This document shows, piece after piece, positions 1 through 7,269 of a stretch of DNA of 28,357 nt. Each line of letters opens with the position of its first letter. Positions within the stretch are counted from its first letter, which is position 1. Source of the DNA: Actinomycetota bacterium (lineage in GTDB: Bacteria > Actinomycetota > Actinomycetes > S36-B12 > UBA5976); assembly GCA_026392535.1 (NCBI GenBank), contig JAPLBX010000068.1:1-28357 (forward strand), written 5' to 3'. Below the pieces are notes generated by a model. It saw only the letters and a program-made list of their open reading frames with translations, searched no databases and had not been told where the DNA came from. A program made the translations under genes and the position numbers.

Positions 1-800
1 GTTTTTTCGGATAACAGTGGTTCATTTCTAGATGCAGCAATCTCATTAATACTTTCAGTTTCCATTAATTCAGCTGCCAAAATCTGTGAGGCTTTGGGAC
101 GACAGTACTCAATAGCTTCATTTATGGAGTTAACCGGAATCAACGCAGTCCATTCAGGTTTTCTTGGGGGATGAAGTTGCAATCGAACCCGAGTGATCAC
201 ACCAAGTGTGCCCTCGCTGCCAATTGCCAAACGTGTTAAATCAAAGCCAGTATTGTTTTTAGGCAAACCACTTAGATTGTTAATGGATTCACCTGTTGGC
301 AGGACTATCTCTAAGCCAATAACTTGCGCACTAGTCATGCCATGAGCCACAACTCGCATGCCACCGGCATTAGTTGCAACTGTGCCACCAATCGTTGCGG
401 CATCTCGAGCGCCTAAGTCAACGTTATATTCCAAACCTTTTTCTCTTGCGAAACTTTGGATTTCACCGAGCGTAAATCCAGCATCAGCAATCACTTGATT
501 TGTGGCATCGTCAAAAACTAAATCACTGCGCAAAGTCTTGGTGGACAAAATTATGTGGGGGAAATCCCCGCCGACACTTCCGCCCACCAATCCAGTATTG
601 CCGCCTTGTGGCACAACATGGATTTGATTGTCGTTACAGACTTTTAGCACTTTGCCAACCTGCTCACGACTTGTTACTCGTATTACCGCCAGCGGTTTTG
701 AAAAGTAGTGATCAGTCCAATCTGAGGAGTACGGTGCCATTAGAGATGAGTCGGTCAAAACATGCGTTTGGCCGACAATTGCGATTAGTTCATCAATCAC
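1..800 (-). CDS. FAD-binding oxidase/dehydrogenase, GlcD/D-2-hydroxyacid type (C-terminus outside window)
   Basis: This minus-strand gene runs off the left edge, so only about 266 N-terminal residues are visible. They carry the PCMH-type FAD-binding fold of the GlcD/D-lactate/D-2-hydroxyglutarate dehydrogenase family: VPQGGNTGLVGG at residues 63-74, then GGTVATNAGG and NTGFDLTRLAIGSEGTLGVI. Members oxidise 2-hydroxyacids such as glycolate, D-lactate or D-2-hydroxyglutarate with FAD. The substrate cannot be told from this half, because the C-terminal substrate domain is missing. The start is GTG at 800: an in-frame TGA lies just upstream at 807-809, and GAGG sits four bases before the GTG. No signal peptide or membrane segment is seen, so it is probably cytoplasmic. 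It is divergent from the DinB-like gene at 886. Confidence 0.85.
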   Translation of the reverse strand, partial: MIDELIAIVGQTHVLTDSSLMAPYSSDWTDHYFSKPLAVIRVTSREQVGKVLKVCNDNQIHVVPQGGNTGLVGGSVGGDFPHIILSTKTLRSDLVFDDATNQVIADAGFTLGEIQSFAREKGLEYNVDLGARDAATIGGTVATNAGGMRVVAHGMTSAQVIGLEIVLPTGESINNLSGLPKNNTGFDLTRLAIGSEGTLGVITRVRLQLHPPRKPEWTALIPVNSINEAIEYCRPKASQILAAELMETESINEIAASRNEPLLSEK

Positions 801-885
801 AAATCCTCAATCTCTAGAAATTTCAACATGCAAAGTGATACTCTCACATTTAGTACTCGATTGGCTAGATATTTAGAAGGTAGAC

Positions 886-1350
886 ATGGATATCAAAGAA
901 ATTTGTTCTGCGTATAAAGAATCAACAAAAGCATTCCTAGAAATAGTGTCGGGGTTGACAACTGCAGACCTAGATCTTAGAAAAAGTGACGGCTGGTCAG
1001 CTCGCCAAGTCATCCACCATATGGCTGATAGCGAAGCTCAAAGTTACGCACGTTTGCGGCGGTTACTTGCTGAACCCGAAGGCTCAATCATTCACGGCTA
1101 CGACGAAGGTGCTTGGGCGGAATGTAAAACCCTGGGCTATGAGGATTTGCCAATCGAGAACTCATTGGCTGTTTTTAAATCAGTTCGCGCTGCATCACTA
1201 GATGTTTTGAATCGGATCACCGAAGCTGACTTAGAAAAATTCGGCATGCACACAGAGGCCGGAAAATACACACTAGCAACTTGGATTAAGACTTACTCAA
1301 AACATCCAGTTGATCACGGCCAGCAAATTACGCAAGCAGTTAGTAAATAG
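886..1350 (+). CDS. DinB-like four-helix-bundle protein (DinB/YfiT family)
   Basis: A 154-residue soluble protein of the DinB/YfiT superfamily, whose members are metal-binding four-helix bundles. Many are thiol-dependent transferases or stress proteins of unknown substrate. The typical segment GWSARQVIHHMADSE lies at residues 36-50, and a C-terminal HPVDH (H140, H144) would complete a three-histidine metal site with H44 or H45. Length is normal for the family. The start is supported by AGAAGG upstream of ATG 886. It is a single gene, convergent with the zinc-ribbon gene that ends two bases beyond its stop. The family call is good; the reaction and substrate are unknown. Confidence 0.75.
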   Translation: MDIKEICSAYKESTKAFLEIVSGLTTADLDLRKSDGWSARQVIHHMADSEAQSYARLRRLLAEPEGSIIHGYDEGAWAECKTLGYEDLPIENSLAVFKSVRAASLDVLNRITEADLEKFGMHTEAGKYTLATWIKTYSKHPVDHGQQITQAVSK

Positions 1351-1352
1351 AA

Positions 1353-1910
1353 CTACTTAACTACTACTAGCTCAGGATGCGCTTCAACTAATTTATCTGA
1401 AACAGCCGTGGTGGCCACGATAATTGAGTTTGCCAACGTATACATGCGGTAAGTATCTGGCATTTCCGCTGATGCAATAGCTGCAGATGCAGTTGCATCA
1501 GCTGCTTTGGCCATAGTCAGTGCAAAGTAATCCTTGCCACAAGTAACGATTGTGTATGCAGAACCAGTTCCGGCATCAGTTCCAGTTTGTGGTTGATCAA
1601 GAGCGCAGTCAACAGCAAGATACTTAAAGACAGCAGCTGGGTCTGCAAAATTTTCTGGAGTTGAACTTCTATTTAACAATTTAGGAATCCCGAAAACGCC
1701 AGCTGCGCCAACTACAAGCACACTTGCTACCGCAACAATGATTTTGGTGGTCTTTGAAAGCGGCTCTGAAGTCTTTTCAGTTTTGCTGCTTGCCGATTTG
1801 GCTTTACCTTGCGCAGCAACAGGTGACTCATCAACGATGATGTTGGCGGTGCAATTTGGGCAAATCTCGGTTCCAGGCTCTACAACAGTTTGGCAAAGGG
1901 AGCATTTCAT
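1353..1910 (-). CDS. Zinc-ribbon, single-pass membrane protein of unknown function
   Basis: A 185-residue protein. An N-terminal zinc ribbon has two CxxC knuckles (C3/C6 and C17/C20). A Ser/Thr/Lys-rich linker follows, then one membrane segment at about residues 56-76 and a roughly 105-residue C-terminal domain. The topology suggests the ribbon is cytoplasmic and the C-terminal domain is outside. That domain holds two cysteines, C102 and C124, which could form a disulfide, and alanine-rich helices. I do not recognise the outer domain. Zinc ribbon plus membrane anchor is a common actinobacterial layout without a fixed function. The start is ATG 1910, with AAGGA about 12 bases upstream, which is rather far. 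The gene converges on the DinB-like gene with no room for a terminator. Confidence 0.7.
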   Translation of the reverse strand: MKCSLCQTVVEPGTEICPNCTANIIVDESPVAAQGKAKSASSKTEKTSEPLSKTTKIIVAVASVLVVGAAGVFGIPKLLNRSSTPENFADPAAVFKYLAVDCALDQPQTGTDAGTGSAYTIVTCGKDYFALTMAKAADATASAAIASAEMPDTYRMYTLANSIIVATTAVSDKLVEAHPELVVVK

Positions 1911-1920
1911 GGGCTTTATT

Positions 1921-1947
1921 GGTCCTTAAGTATCGGTAGGTCCTAAG
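1921..1947. repeat. Short direct repeat GGTCCT(T)AAG upstream of the zinc-ribbon gene
   Basis: GGTCCTTAAG (1921-1930) is followed by GGTCCTAAG (1939-1947), starts 18 bases apart, just upstream of ATG 1910. Spacing near two helical turns could fit a dimeric regulator, but the repeat is short and may be chance. Confidence 0.25.
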
Positions 1948-2138
1948 TCTAACCGCCTTCCCGTGACCTTCCTTTTGCCCCAAAATTGTGAGTAAACAGC
2001 ACTTTTTGGTATCTAATCGTTATCAAACTCCAAAATGGGACTAACTTGTAATCAAAATAATCAACTCCTCTATTGCCTAGTTACTGCTCCTGCTCTTACT
2101 CTCTGCCACGTGGTCGAACGCCCACAAATTTCTGACTG

Positions 2139-2161
2139 GCGTGATCACGCGCGTATCACGC
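2139..2161. promoter_or_regulatory. Operator-like palindrome before the CBM41-like gene
   Basis: GCGTGATCACGC at 2139-2150 is a perfect 12-bp palindrome, followed directly by GCGTATCACGC (2151-2161). The outer arms GCGTGAT (2139-2145) and ATCACGC (2155-2161) can also pair as a 7-bp hairpin with a 9-base loop. It ends 18 bases before ATG 2180, so it could be a repressor operator or a structure in the leader. Regulatory function is inferred from symmetry and position only. Confidence 0.45.
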
Positions 2162-2179
2162 TTTATTGAAGGGAAATAA

Positions 2180-2863
2180 ATGAAGAAGACACTTTCTGTG
2201 TTGATTTCTGCTCTACTTGCTTTTGCTGGATTGACAGTTGTTTCAGCTCCTGCAAATGCAGCCGATCGCACTGTAACAATTCACTACCACCGTTTTGATG
2301 GTGCTTATGACACTAAGACCTTGTGGATCTGGAATAACCCAAATCCTGCTGTGAATGAAGCTAGCGATCAGTTTTTTGAAGTTGATGAATCACTTGCTAA
2401 ATTCCAAGCCACTTTCACTTTCGTAGTTTCCGATGACACAAAGGCCAGTTTCGGTTTTCTAGTGCGAAATGGAAACAACTGGGATGATGGCAAAGATTAT
2501 GCAGGTTCTGATACCAACAATGCCGACAAGGCCGTTACGTTGAATGAATCTGGTGGTACAGATATTTGGATTGTTGAAGCTTCAAACACTGTTTACTACG
2601 AAGAACCAGCTTTCCCACAGGCAGTTGATTCTCCTGCAGTATCAGTAAAGGTTGGCAAGCTAATCAAGCTTGACGATCGCACTGATAAAGCAGCAGTTGT
2701 TACTTGGACTTCAAAGACCAAGAAAGTCTGCTCTGTAGTTATGAAGAGTGGTAAGCCAAAGCTCAAGGGTCTTAAGAAGGGCCTTTGCCGCGTTAAGGCT
2801 GTTGCAGTTGGTGTCGGAGAATACGGCGCTTACAGCAAGACAATCGCTCTTTACGTAAACTAA
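2180..2863 (+). CDS. Secreted CBM41-like (pullulanase-associated) carbohydrate-binding protein, no catalytic domain
   Basis: A 227-residue exported protein. The signal peptide runs from residue 1 to about 27 (MKK, hydrophobic core, ANA cleavage site). Residues ~30-145 resemble the bacterial pullulanase-associated domain (CBM41): TVTIHYHRFDGAYDTKTLWIW near the start, FGFLVRNGNNWDDGKD in the middle and an IWIVEASNTVYY strand at the end. This family binds alpha-glucans such as starch and glycogen through tryptophans. Residues ~148-227 form a lysine-rich beta-type module (TWTSKTKKVCSV, then GLCRVKAVAVG) with two cysteines; it looks Ig-like, but I cannot name it. No glycoside hydrolase domain is present, although CBM41 is usually fused to GH13 enzymes. 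Start: GAAGGG before ATG 2180. A strong terminator follows. It may be a surface or periplasm-type glucan-binding protein; the ligand is inferred. Confidence 0.7.
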   Translation: MKKTLSVLISALLAFAGLTVVSAPANAADRTVTIHYHRFDGAYDTKTLWIWNNPNPAVNEASDQFFEVDESLAKFQATFTFVVSDDTKASFGFLVRNGNNWDDGKDYAGSDTNNADKAVTLNESGGTDIWIVEASNTVYYEEPAFPQAVDSPAVSVKVGKLIKLDDRTDKAAVVTWTSKTKKVCSVVMKSGKPKLKGLKKGLCRVKAVAVGVGEYGAYSKTIALYVN

Positions 2864-2873
2864 TAAACAAACT

Positions 2874-2908
2874 AAAAAGGCTGGTGGAGAAATCCACCAG
2901 CCTTTTTT
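2874..2908. terminator. Bidirectional rho-independent terminator
   Basis: A perfect 10-bp GC-rich stem, GGCTGGTGGA (2879-2888) with TCCACCAGCC (2893-2902), closed by a GAAA tetraloop. It is flanked by A5 on the left and T6 on the right, so it can terminate transcription from both sides. It lies between the convergent CBM41-like gene and the small membrane protein gene. Confidence 0.93.
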
Positions 2909-2919
2909 ATTACTCAAAA

Positions 2920-3246
2920 TTATGAGATGTCGAAGACTGCTCCAACAGTGACCATGATTACATATGCAAAAATAAGTGCGCCGATAGTCAAGGGGATTAC
3001 TGCACCTTTTACTTTATGTTTGCGAGCATTCCAAGCATGTTCTACTGCAATAAAAACCGGTGTTAATAGAATTAATGTTCCAGGAATTCCGATCAATAGC
3101 TTTACCCATAGTGGAACTGTGTCCGGTTTATCGTCGTCATAACCTAGAACTTCGAATATACCCTCAGAAATTCCAACCGATGCAAAACCGCAAATGACTG
3201 CAATACCTAACCATTTCCATGAACTGTTTAATGTCGTCTTTGGCAT
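2920..3246 (-). CDS. Small membrane protein, three predicted transmembrane segments
   Basis: A 108-residue hydrophobic protein that I do not recognise. Membrane segments lie at about residues 12-33, 46-66 and 82-103, with an acidic loop (GYDDDKPD) between the first two and a basic loop (ARKHKVKG) between the last two. No catalytic motif is visible. The start at ATG 3246 is supported by GGGAG six bases upstream. That ribosome site abuts the stop codon of the carboxypeptidase gene only nine bases away, so the two are probably one transcript and translationally coupled. Any link to cell-wall work is guilt by association only. Confidence 0.65.
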   Translation of the reverse strand: MPKTTLNSSWKWLGIAVICGFASVGISEGIFEVLGYDDDKPDTVPLWVKLLIGIPGTLILLTPVFIAVEHAWNARKHKVKGAVIPLTIGALIFAYVIMVTVGAVFDIS

Positions 3247-3255
3247 CTTGACTCC

Positions 3256-3876
3256 CTACTTGTCCCAGTATCCGTCTGGAATTGCACTTAGCGCGTTTGG
3301 CTCGCGTGGTGGGCATTGTTTGCCCGGTCCTATCAACGGTTCGAAATGCCAAAACTCATTGTCATAACGGCGGCAAAGGCCCCACTTCCACCCGTTTAGT
3401 TCAACCCACTTGGCAGCCGACTTCGAACCCTTATTGCGATTAATGTCGATTGCAAGTCCCCGTGGATGCATGGAGAATTTTGGAGGTAGAACTGATTTAG
3501 CTGCTTCATATTTGGAGCCATACTTCGCGATTGCCTTTTTATATAAATACTGCTGATCAATGAGTCTGCGAAAACCACTAGTCATAATTAAGGTGTAGCC
3601 AGCTTTTGCAGCTGCCACTCGCACTGCATACCAACGATTAGCCATTCGTGGATTCATCGCACTGGGATAGCGATTGCCTGGCTTGATCTGTGATGCACCA
3701 AGAGACCATTCTGAGTACTTGCATGTGCCGCGGGTTATCTCGCGCACTTTTGCAGTGGACTTGTTGGCACACACATCAAGCACTTTATCCACCGCGCTAG
3801 CAGATTGGACTGGTAAGACTTGTGAGAATAAGGTCAGACTTATTAGCACTACTGCGGTACGGGTGCGTAAGGTCAC
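3256..3876 (-). CDS. Secreted D-alanyl-D-alanine carboxypeptidase, M15 (VanY-like) family
   Basis: A 206-residue exported zinc peptidase. The N-terminal signal peptide runs to about residue 28 (ASA site). The M15B/VanY core is clear: TSGFRRLIDQQYLY at ~99-112, SMHPRGLAIDI giving zinc ligands H137 and D144, and FWHFEP giving H177 and the general base E179. Four cysteines (C36, C52, C168, C188) could form disulfides outside the cell. The enzyme trims the terminal D-Ala from peptidoglycan stem peptides. The start is GTG 3876 with no obvious Shine-Dalgarno, so the message may be leaderless. It forms an apparent two-gene operon with the small membrane protein downstream and is divergent from the PAP2 gene. 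Confidence 0.87.
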   Translation of the reverse strand: MTLRTRTAVVLISLTLFSQVLPVQSASAVDKVLDVCANKSTAKVREITRGTCKYSEWSLGASQIKPGNRYPSAMNPRMANRWYAVRVAAAKAGYTLIMTSGFRRLIDQQYLYKKAIAKYGSKYEAAKSVLPPKFSMHPRGLAIDINRNKGSKSAAKWVELNGWKWGLCRRYDNEFWHFEPLIGPGKQCPPREPNALSAIPDGYWDK

Positions 3877-3922
3877 TTGGCCAATCTAGCCTTAAAGTTC
3901 GCTAACTAGAAAAGGTGCGTGG

Positions 3923-4801
3923 ATGGCTCGGAAAAATATCTTGCGTTTGTCTGACGACGAACGCCGGTTACTTGCTCGTCCCGCTTTCTTTGCTGGACTA
4001 GCTTTTGCGATTCTGCTTCTACTCGTGCTTACAGGCTTGATTAACTCTCTGGATCAATCTTTAGTGTCTCAATTACACGTCAAACAACTTGGACTTCGCG
4101 ATTTCTTCCGCGCTATCGAAATTCCAGGGCAGCGCCGGATTGTTTATCCTTTTGCAATCATGGTGGGTGTTCTCTTCACTTTTCGCCGAAAAGATTTATT
4201 GCCTTTGATTGCAACGGTCTCAGCATTGGTATTCACAAATGCGGTTACAGGAATGTTTAAGATTTTGACTTTGCGAGCATTTCCAAGAAATGAATTAGGT
4301 CCGGAAATTCGCACTTTGCCGATTTGGGATGCAGATAAATTAGGTGCATTTCCTTCAGGACATGGCGCAAACGTTGCTGCAGTTTGCACGTTGCTTGTGT
4401 TGGCAGCTTTTTCCGCTCGCCCAAGATGGCGGCCTTTCGCACCAGCCATTGCCGGTCTTACCTTGATTCCTATCAGTGCTGTGTTTGTTAGTTCCTGGGC
4501 TTTGAATTTCCATTGGATGAGCGATCTGTTTGCAGGACTTGCACTTGGTATTTGCACAACCATCGTCGCAGCTCTTTGGGCATCACATTTGCCAGACCAC
4601 TGGCGCCATCCAGAATTAGTTGGCAAACGCCGTTCTGCTGGTGCTCTAATTGTTCTTGGAACTATGGGCGTTATCTTTATGTTTGCTGGAAACTCATTCT
4701 TGCAAGAGTCATACACTTCTGGAGTTTTAGTTGTTGGGACTCTGGTTGTGATTGCATATCTAACTTCTCAATCAATAACACGTAGAACTTCTAAAAAATA
4801 A
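3923..4801 (+). CDS. PAP2-superfamily membrane phosphatase-like protein
   Basis: A 292-residue polytopic membrane protein with about six or more hydrophobic segments. PAP2 motif 2 is intact (PSGH at 144-147), and motif 3 keeps its histidine and aspartate (H197, D201). PAP2 enzymes dephosphorylate lipid phosphates such as undecaprenyl pyrophosphate or phosphatidate through a phosphohistidine. Two features are atypical. The K-x6-RP of motif 1 reads K113...F120-P121, with arginines at 118 and 122 instead. The arginine normally before the motif 3 spacer is S191. Activity is therefore less certain than the fold. The start is ATG 3923 with AAAAGGTG upstream. It converges on the flavoprotein gene with one base between the two stops. 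Confidence 0.78.
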   Translation: MARKNILRLSDDERRLLARPAFFAGLAFAILLLLVLTGLINSLDQSLVSQLHVKQLGLRDFFRAIEIPGQRRIVYPFAIMVGVLFTFRRKDLLPLIATVSALVFTNAVTGMFKILTLRAFPRNELGPEIRTLPIWDADKLGAFPSGHGANVAAVCTLLVLAAFSARPRWRPFAPAIAGLTLIPISAVFVSSWALNFHWMSDLFAGLALGICTTIVAALWASHLPDHWRHPELVGKRRSAGALIVLGTMGVIFMFAGNSFLQESYTSGVLVVGTLVVIAYLTSQSITRRTSKK

Positions 4802-4802
4802 T

Positions 4803-6047
4803 TTAACTAAAAGGTTTTCGGTGATCTAGTGAAACTGAAATCTTTCCTAGTGCTCGCCATAATTTGGCCAAAGCGTCTTTATCTTGTTCGGTTACCAGAT
4901 TACCCATTATTCGCAGTGCTATTTCCATCAACCAAGTAGAACGCATTCCGATTGGGCCGGCCATCTTCAAAAATTCTGTCGAAGTTAAAACACCTGCGAT
5001 TCGGCGTGCTGCTGAAAAAGCTAGTCCATAATGTTGACGCAATATCTCTGGCCATGCTGCTGTCATGTTTGTTGGATTTGATGCAAGGTAATCCGCAGCT
5101 AGTCGGCCAGTTTCAAGACCGTAATCAATTCCCTCACCATTTAGTGGATTTACACAACCTGCAGCATCACCAACAAAAATCCAGTTAGCACCGGCAACGT
5201 TACTTACTGCACCGCCCATTGGCAATAATGCTGACCAAGGTTTTTGAACTTCACCAGAGAGTTTCCACTCTTCACGTTGTGAGTCAGCGTAGTAATCCAT
5301 TAGTTGGCGCAGGTTTATATCTGCAGGACGTTTGGTGGTAGCTAGTGTTCCAACACCGATATTTACATTGCCATCGGCGAGTGGGAATATCCATCCATAA
5401 CCAGAAAGAATTTGATTTTCGGTTCCGCGCAATTCCAAATGGGATGTAATCCAAGGATCCTGGCTACGTTCACTTGAAATGTATCCACGAGCTGCAACTC
5501 CATAGACAGTGTCTTTATGCCATTTACGATCAAGGATGCGACCTAGTTGAGATTTTGCTCCATCAGCCACTACAACACGTTTTGCAGAAATCTTCAGATC
5601 ACCAGTGTCAGTTTTGAAAAGTACAGATGTGATTTTGCCATTTTCTTTATCAACATCAAACGCACGGGCACCTTCAAGAGTTTTAGCTCCACTTTCAATT
5701 GCCACATCGCGAATGACTGCATCGAGAATTAATCGTGGTGCTGCACTTCCGTAATCAGGAAGATTTCCACCAGGCCAAGGTAAATATAAAGTTTTACCAA
5801 ACCCATTTGCACAAAGTCCGGTATTGCGAGCTTGGCCAGAAAGCCAATCGCCTAACCCCAATTTGTTGAGTTCTTTAACTGCGCGTGGTGTTAAACCATC
5901 ACCACAAGCTTTATCACGCGGAAAAGTCTGCGCATCGACAAGTAATACATCAATTCCATGCCGGGCACACCAGGCTGCAGCAGAAGAACCGGCAGGACCT
6001 GCGCCAATGACAAGTACATCGGTCGAAAGCTCGGAAATCTGCGTCAT
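4803..6047 (-). CDS. Geranylgeranyl-reductase-family FAD-dependent oxidoreductase
   Basis: A 414-residue flavoprotein. The N-terminal Rossmann motif VLVIGAGPAGSSAA (11-24) binds the ADP part of FAD. FPRDKACGDGL is the family PRxKxCGxGL signature, and GDAAGCVNPLNGEGIDYGL is the second FAD contact. Family members reduce isoprenoid double bonds; in actinobacteria one (MenJ) partly saturates the menaquinone side chain, which is a reasonable but unproven role here. I chose ATG 6047, which places the Rossmann strand at the usual distance from the N-terminus; a TTG at 6071 would add eight unlikely residues (VCHDCLV-type). No clear ribosome site precedes ATG 6047, so it may be leaderless. It is divergent from fhaA across about 80 bases. 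Confidence 0.85.
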   Translation of the reverse strand: MTQISELSTDVLVIGAGPAGSSAAAWCARHGIDVLLVDAQTFPRDKACGDGLTPRAVKELNKLGLGDWLSGQARNTGLCANGFGKTLYLPWPGGNLPDYGSAAPRLILDAVIRDVAIESGAKTLEGARAFDVDKENGKITSVLFKTDTGDLKISAKRVVVADGAKSQLGRILDRKWHKDTVYGVAARGYISSERSQDPWITSHLELRGTENQILSGYGWIFPLADGNVNIGVGTLATTKRPADINLRQLMDYYADSQREEWKLSGEVQKPWSALLPMGGAVSNVAGANWIFVGDAAGCVNPLNGEGIDYGLETGRLAADYLASNPTNMTAAWPEILRQHYGLAFSAARRIAGVLTSTEFLKMAGPIGMRSTWLMEIALRIMGNLVTEQDKDALAKLWRALGKISVSLDHRKPFS

Positions 6048-6130
6048 AACTAGGCAATCGTGGCACACCAATCTCCACGCGCATCTTGGGCTCTCACATT
6101 ACGATGAGCCCTACCTAAAGAGGGGATTTT

Positions 6131-6817
6131 GTGGGAATTCTGGACCGCTTCGAAGACCGAATCAACCGAGTAGTTAACGGGGCATTCGCTAAGGCTTTTG
6201 AGTCCGAAGTTCAACCCGTCGAAATTGCGGCCGCTATTCAGGCTGAAGTGGATGAAAAAGCCGTAATTGTTGGCGCTGGTCGCACTGTTGTGCCAAATAG
6301 ATTTCTCGTCGACTTGTCCCAAGCTGACTATGACCGGCTTTTAACTTATGAGAATCCTTTGAAATCGGAGATCGCGGCGGTAATTCGCGAGCACATTGTC
6401 ACTCAGCGCTACACCACTTTGGGTCAAATCAAAATTGAGTTGGCGGTCGATGACGATTTAACAACTGGAGTTTTTCGGGTTACCTCAACCGCTGAAGATG
6501 ATGGTGGCGAACCAATCACAACCAGCGAACAACTGACTAGCCGCAAAGGACCAACTGTCGTAATCGATGGATTTGTCCATCCATTAACTCGCACCAAAAC
6601 AGTTATTGGCCGAAGTGAAGCTGTTGACATTCAAGTTGAAGATTCTGGTGTCTCTCGAAAGCATTGTGAAATAGATTTACTTTCAACTCCAATCGTGCGC
6701 GACTTAGGCTCCACGAACGGAACTTGGATTCACGGAAACCGTATCACAGAACAAAAACTTAGTGAAGACGTTGACATCACAATTGGCACAACCGTTATTC
6801 AGTTTCGGATGCGTTAG
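6131..6817 (+). CDS. fhaA: FhaA-type protein: DUF3662 plus FHA domain
   Basis: First gene of the cell-wall signalling operon, 228 residues. Residues 1-~115 are the DUF3662 domain typical of FhaA (MGILDRFEDRINRVVNGAF; VQPVEIAAAIQAEVDEKA). Residues ~143-228 are a phosphothreonine-binding FHA domain, with GRSEAVDI, SRKHCEI and LGSTNGTWIHG. In Mycobacterium FhaA is a PknB substrate that binds phosphorylated MviN and restrains late peptidoglycan synthesis. The mycobacterial protein is about twice as long because of a disordered linker that is nearly absent here. Start GTG 6131 has AGAGGGG upstream. A GGGCTC...GAGCCC hairpin (6088-6111) lies in the leader. The gene ends two bases before fhaB. Confidence 0.92.
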   Translation: MGILDRFEDRINRVVNGAFAKAFESEVQPVEIAAAIQAEVDEKAVIVGAGRTVVPNRFLVDLSQADYDRLLTYENPLKSEIAAVIREHIVTQRYTTLGQIKIELAVDDDLTTGVFRVTSTAEDDGGEPITTSEQLTSRKGPTVVIDGFVHPLTRTKTVIGRSEAVDIQVEDSGVSRKHCEIDLLSTPIVRDLGSTNGTWIHGNRITEQKLSEDVDITIGTTVIQFRMR

Positions 6818-6819
6818 CC

Positions 6820-7269
6820 ATGTCTGAATTAGCGCTAACCCTTTTGCGGATGGGGTTCCTCGCGCTACTTTGGATTTTCATTTACACAATTTTGCGATTG
6901 ATGCGTCAAGATCTAAATCGCGTAGATGCAAAATACACAAAGAAGTCTGCAATCAGTCCTAACGACTTAACAAAGAGTCGCGCAAGAGTAAATCGAGTTG
7001 TAGTTGTTTCACCAGACTTTGAAAAAGAATATGAATTACGAAATGGAATGACCTTTGGTAGGTCCAATGAAGTTTCAGTCCAAATAGAAGATGATTTTGC
7101 ATCTAGTAATCATGCTCAACTTCTTTTGGAAAAAGGAGCCTGGATTTATGAAGATTTAGGTTCAACAAATGGAAGTTGGCTAGATCGCAAACGCATATCT
7201 GGTCCACTAAAAATCAAACGTGGCACTGTGCTGAAAATCGGCAATACTGAATTGCGGTTTGAGAAATGA
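6820..7269 (+). CDS. fhaB: FhaB/FipA-type membrane-anchored FHA protein
   Basis: A 149-residue protein with one N-terminal membrane helix (about residues 6-26) and a cytoplasmic FHA domain (~66-149). The FHA motifs are FGRSNEVSVQI, SSNHAQL and LGSTNGSWLD; the usual SRxH is SSNH here, so the phosphothreonine-contact arginine near the histidine is replaced, while the first arginine (in FGRS) is kept. In mycobacteria FhaB (FipA) is phosphorylated by PknA/PknB and recruits division proteins such as FtsZ and FtsQ. Spacing fits one operon: two bases after fhaA, and its stop codon overlaps the start of pstP in an ATGA arrangement. Confidence 0.9.
   Translation: MSELALTLLRMGFLALLWIFIYTILRLMRQDLNRVDAKYTKKSAISPNDLTKSRARVNRVVVVSPDFEKEYELRNGMTFGRSNEVSVQIEDDFASSNHAQLLLEKGAWIYEDLGSTNGSWLDRKRISGPLKIKRGTVLKIGNTELRFEK

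Noticed and set aside
4144..4716. A 190-codon open frame on the minus strand inside the PAP2 gene
   Set aside because: It lies fully within a well-supported gene, has no ribosome site or recognisable domain, and its composition looks like an antisense shadow.
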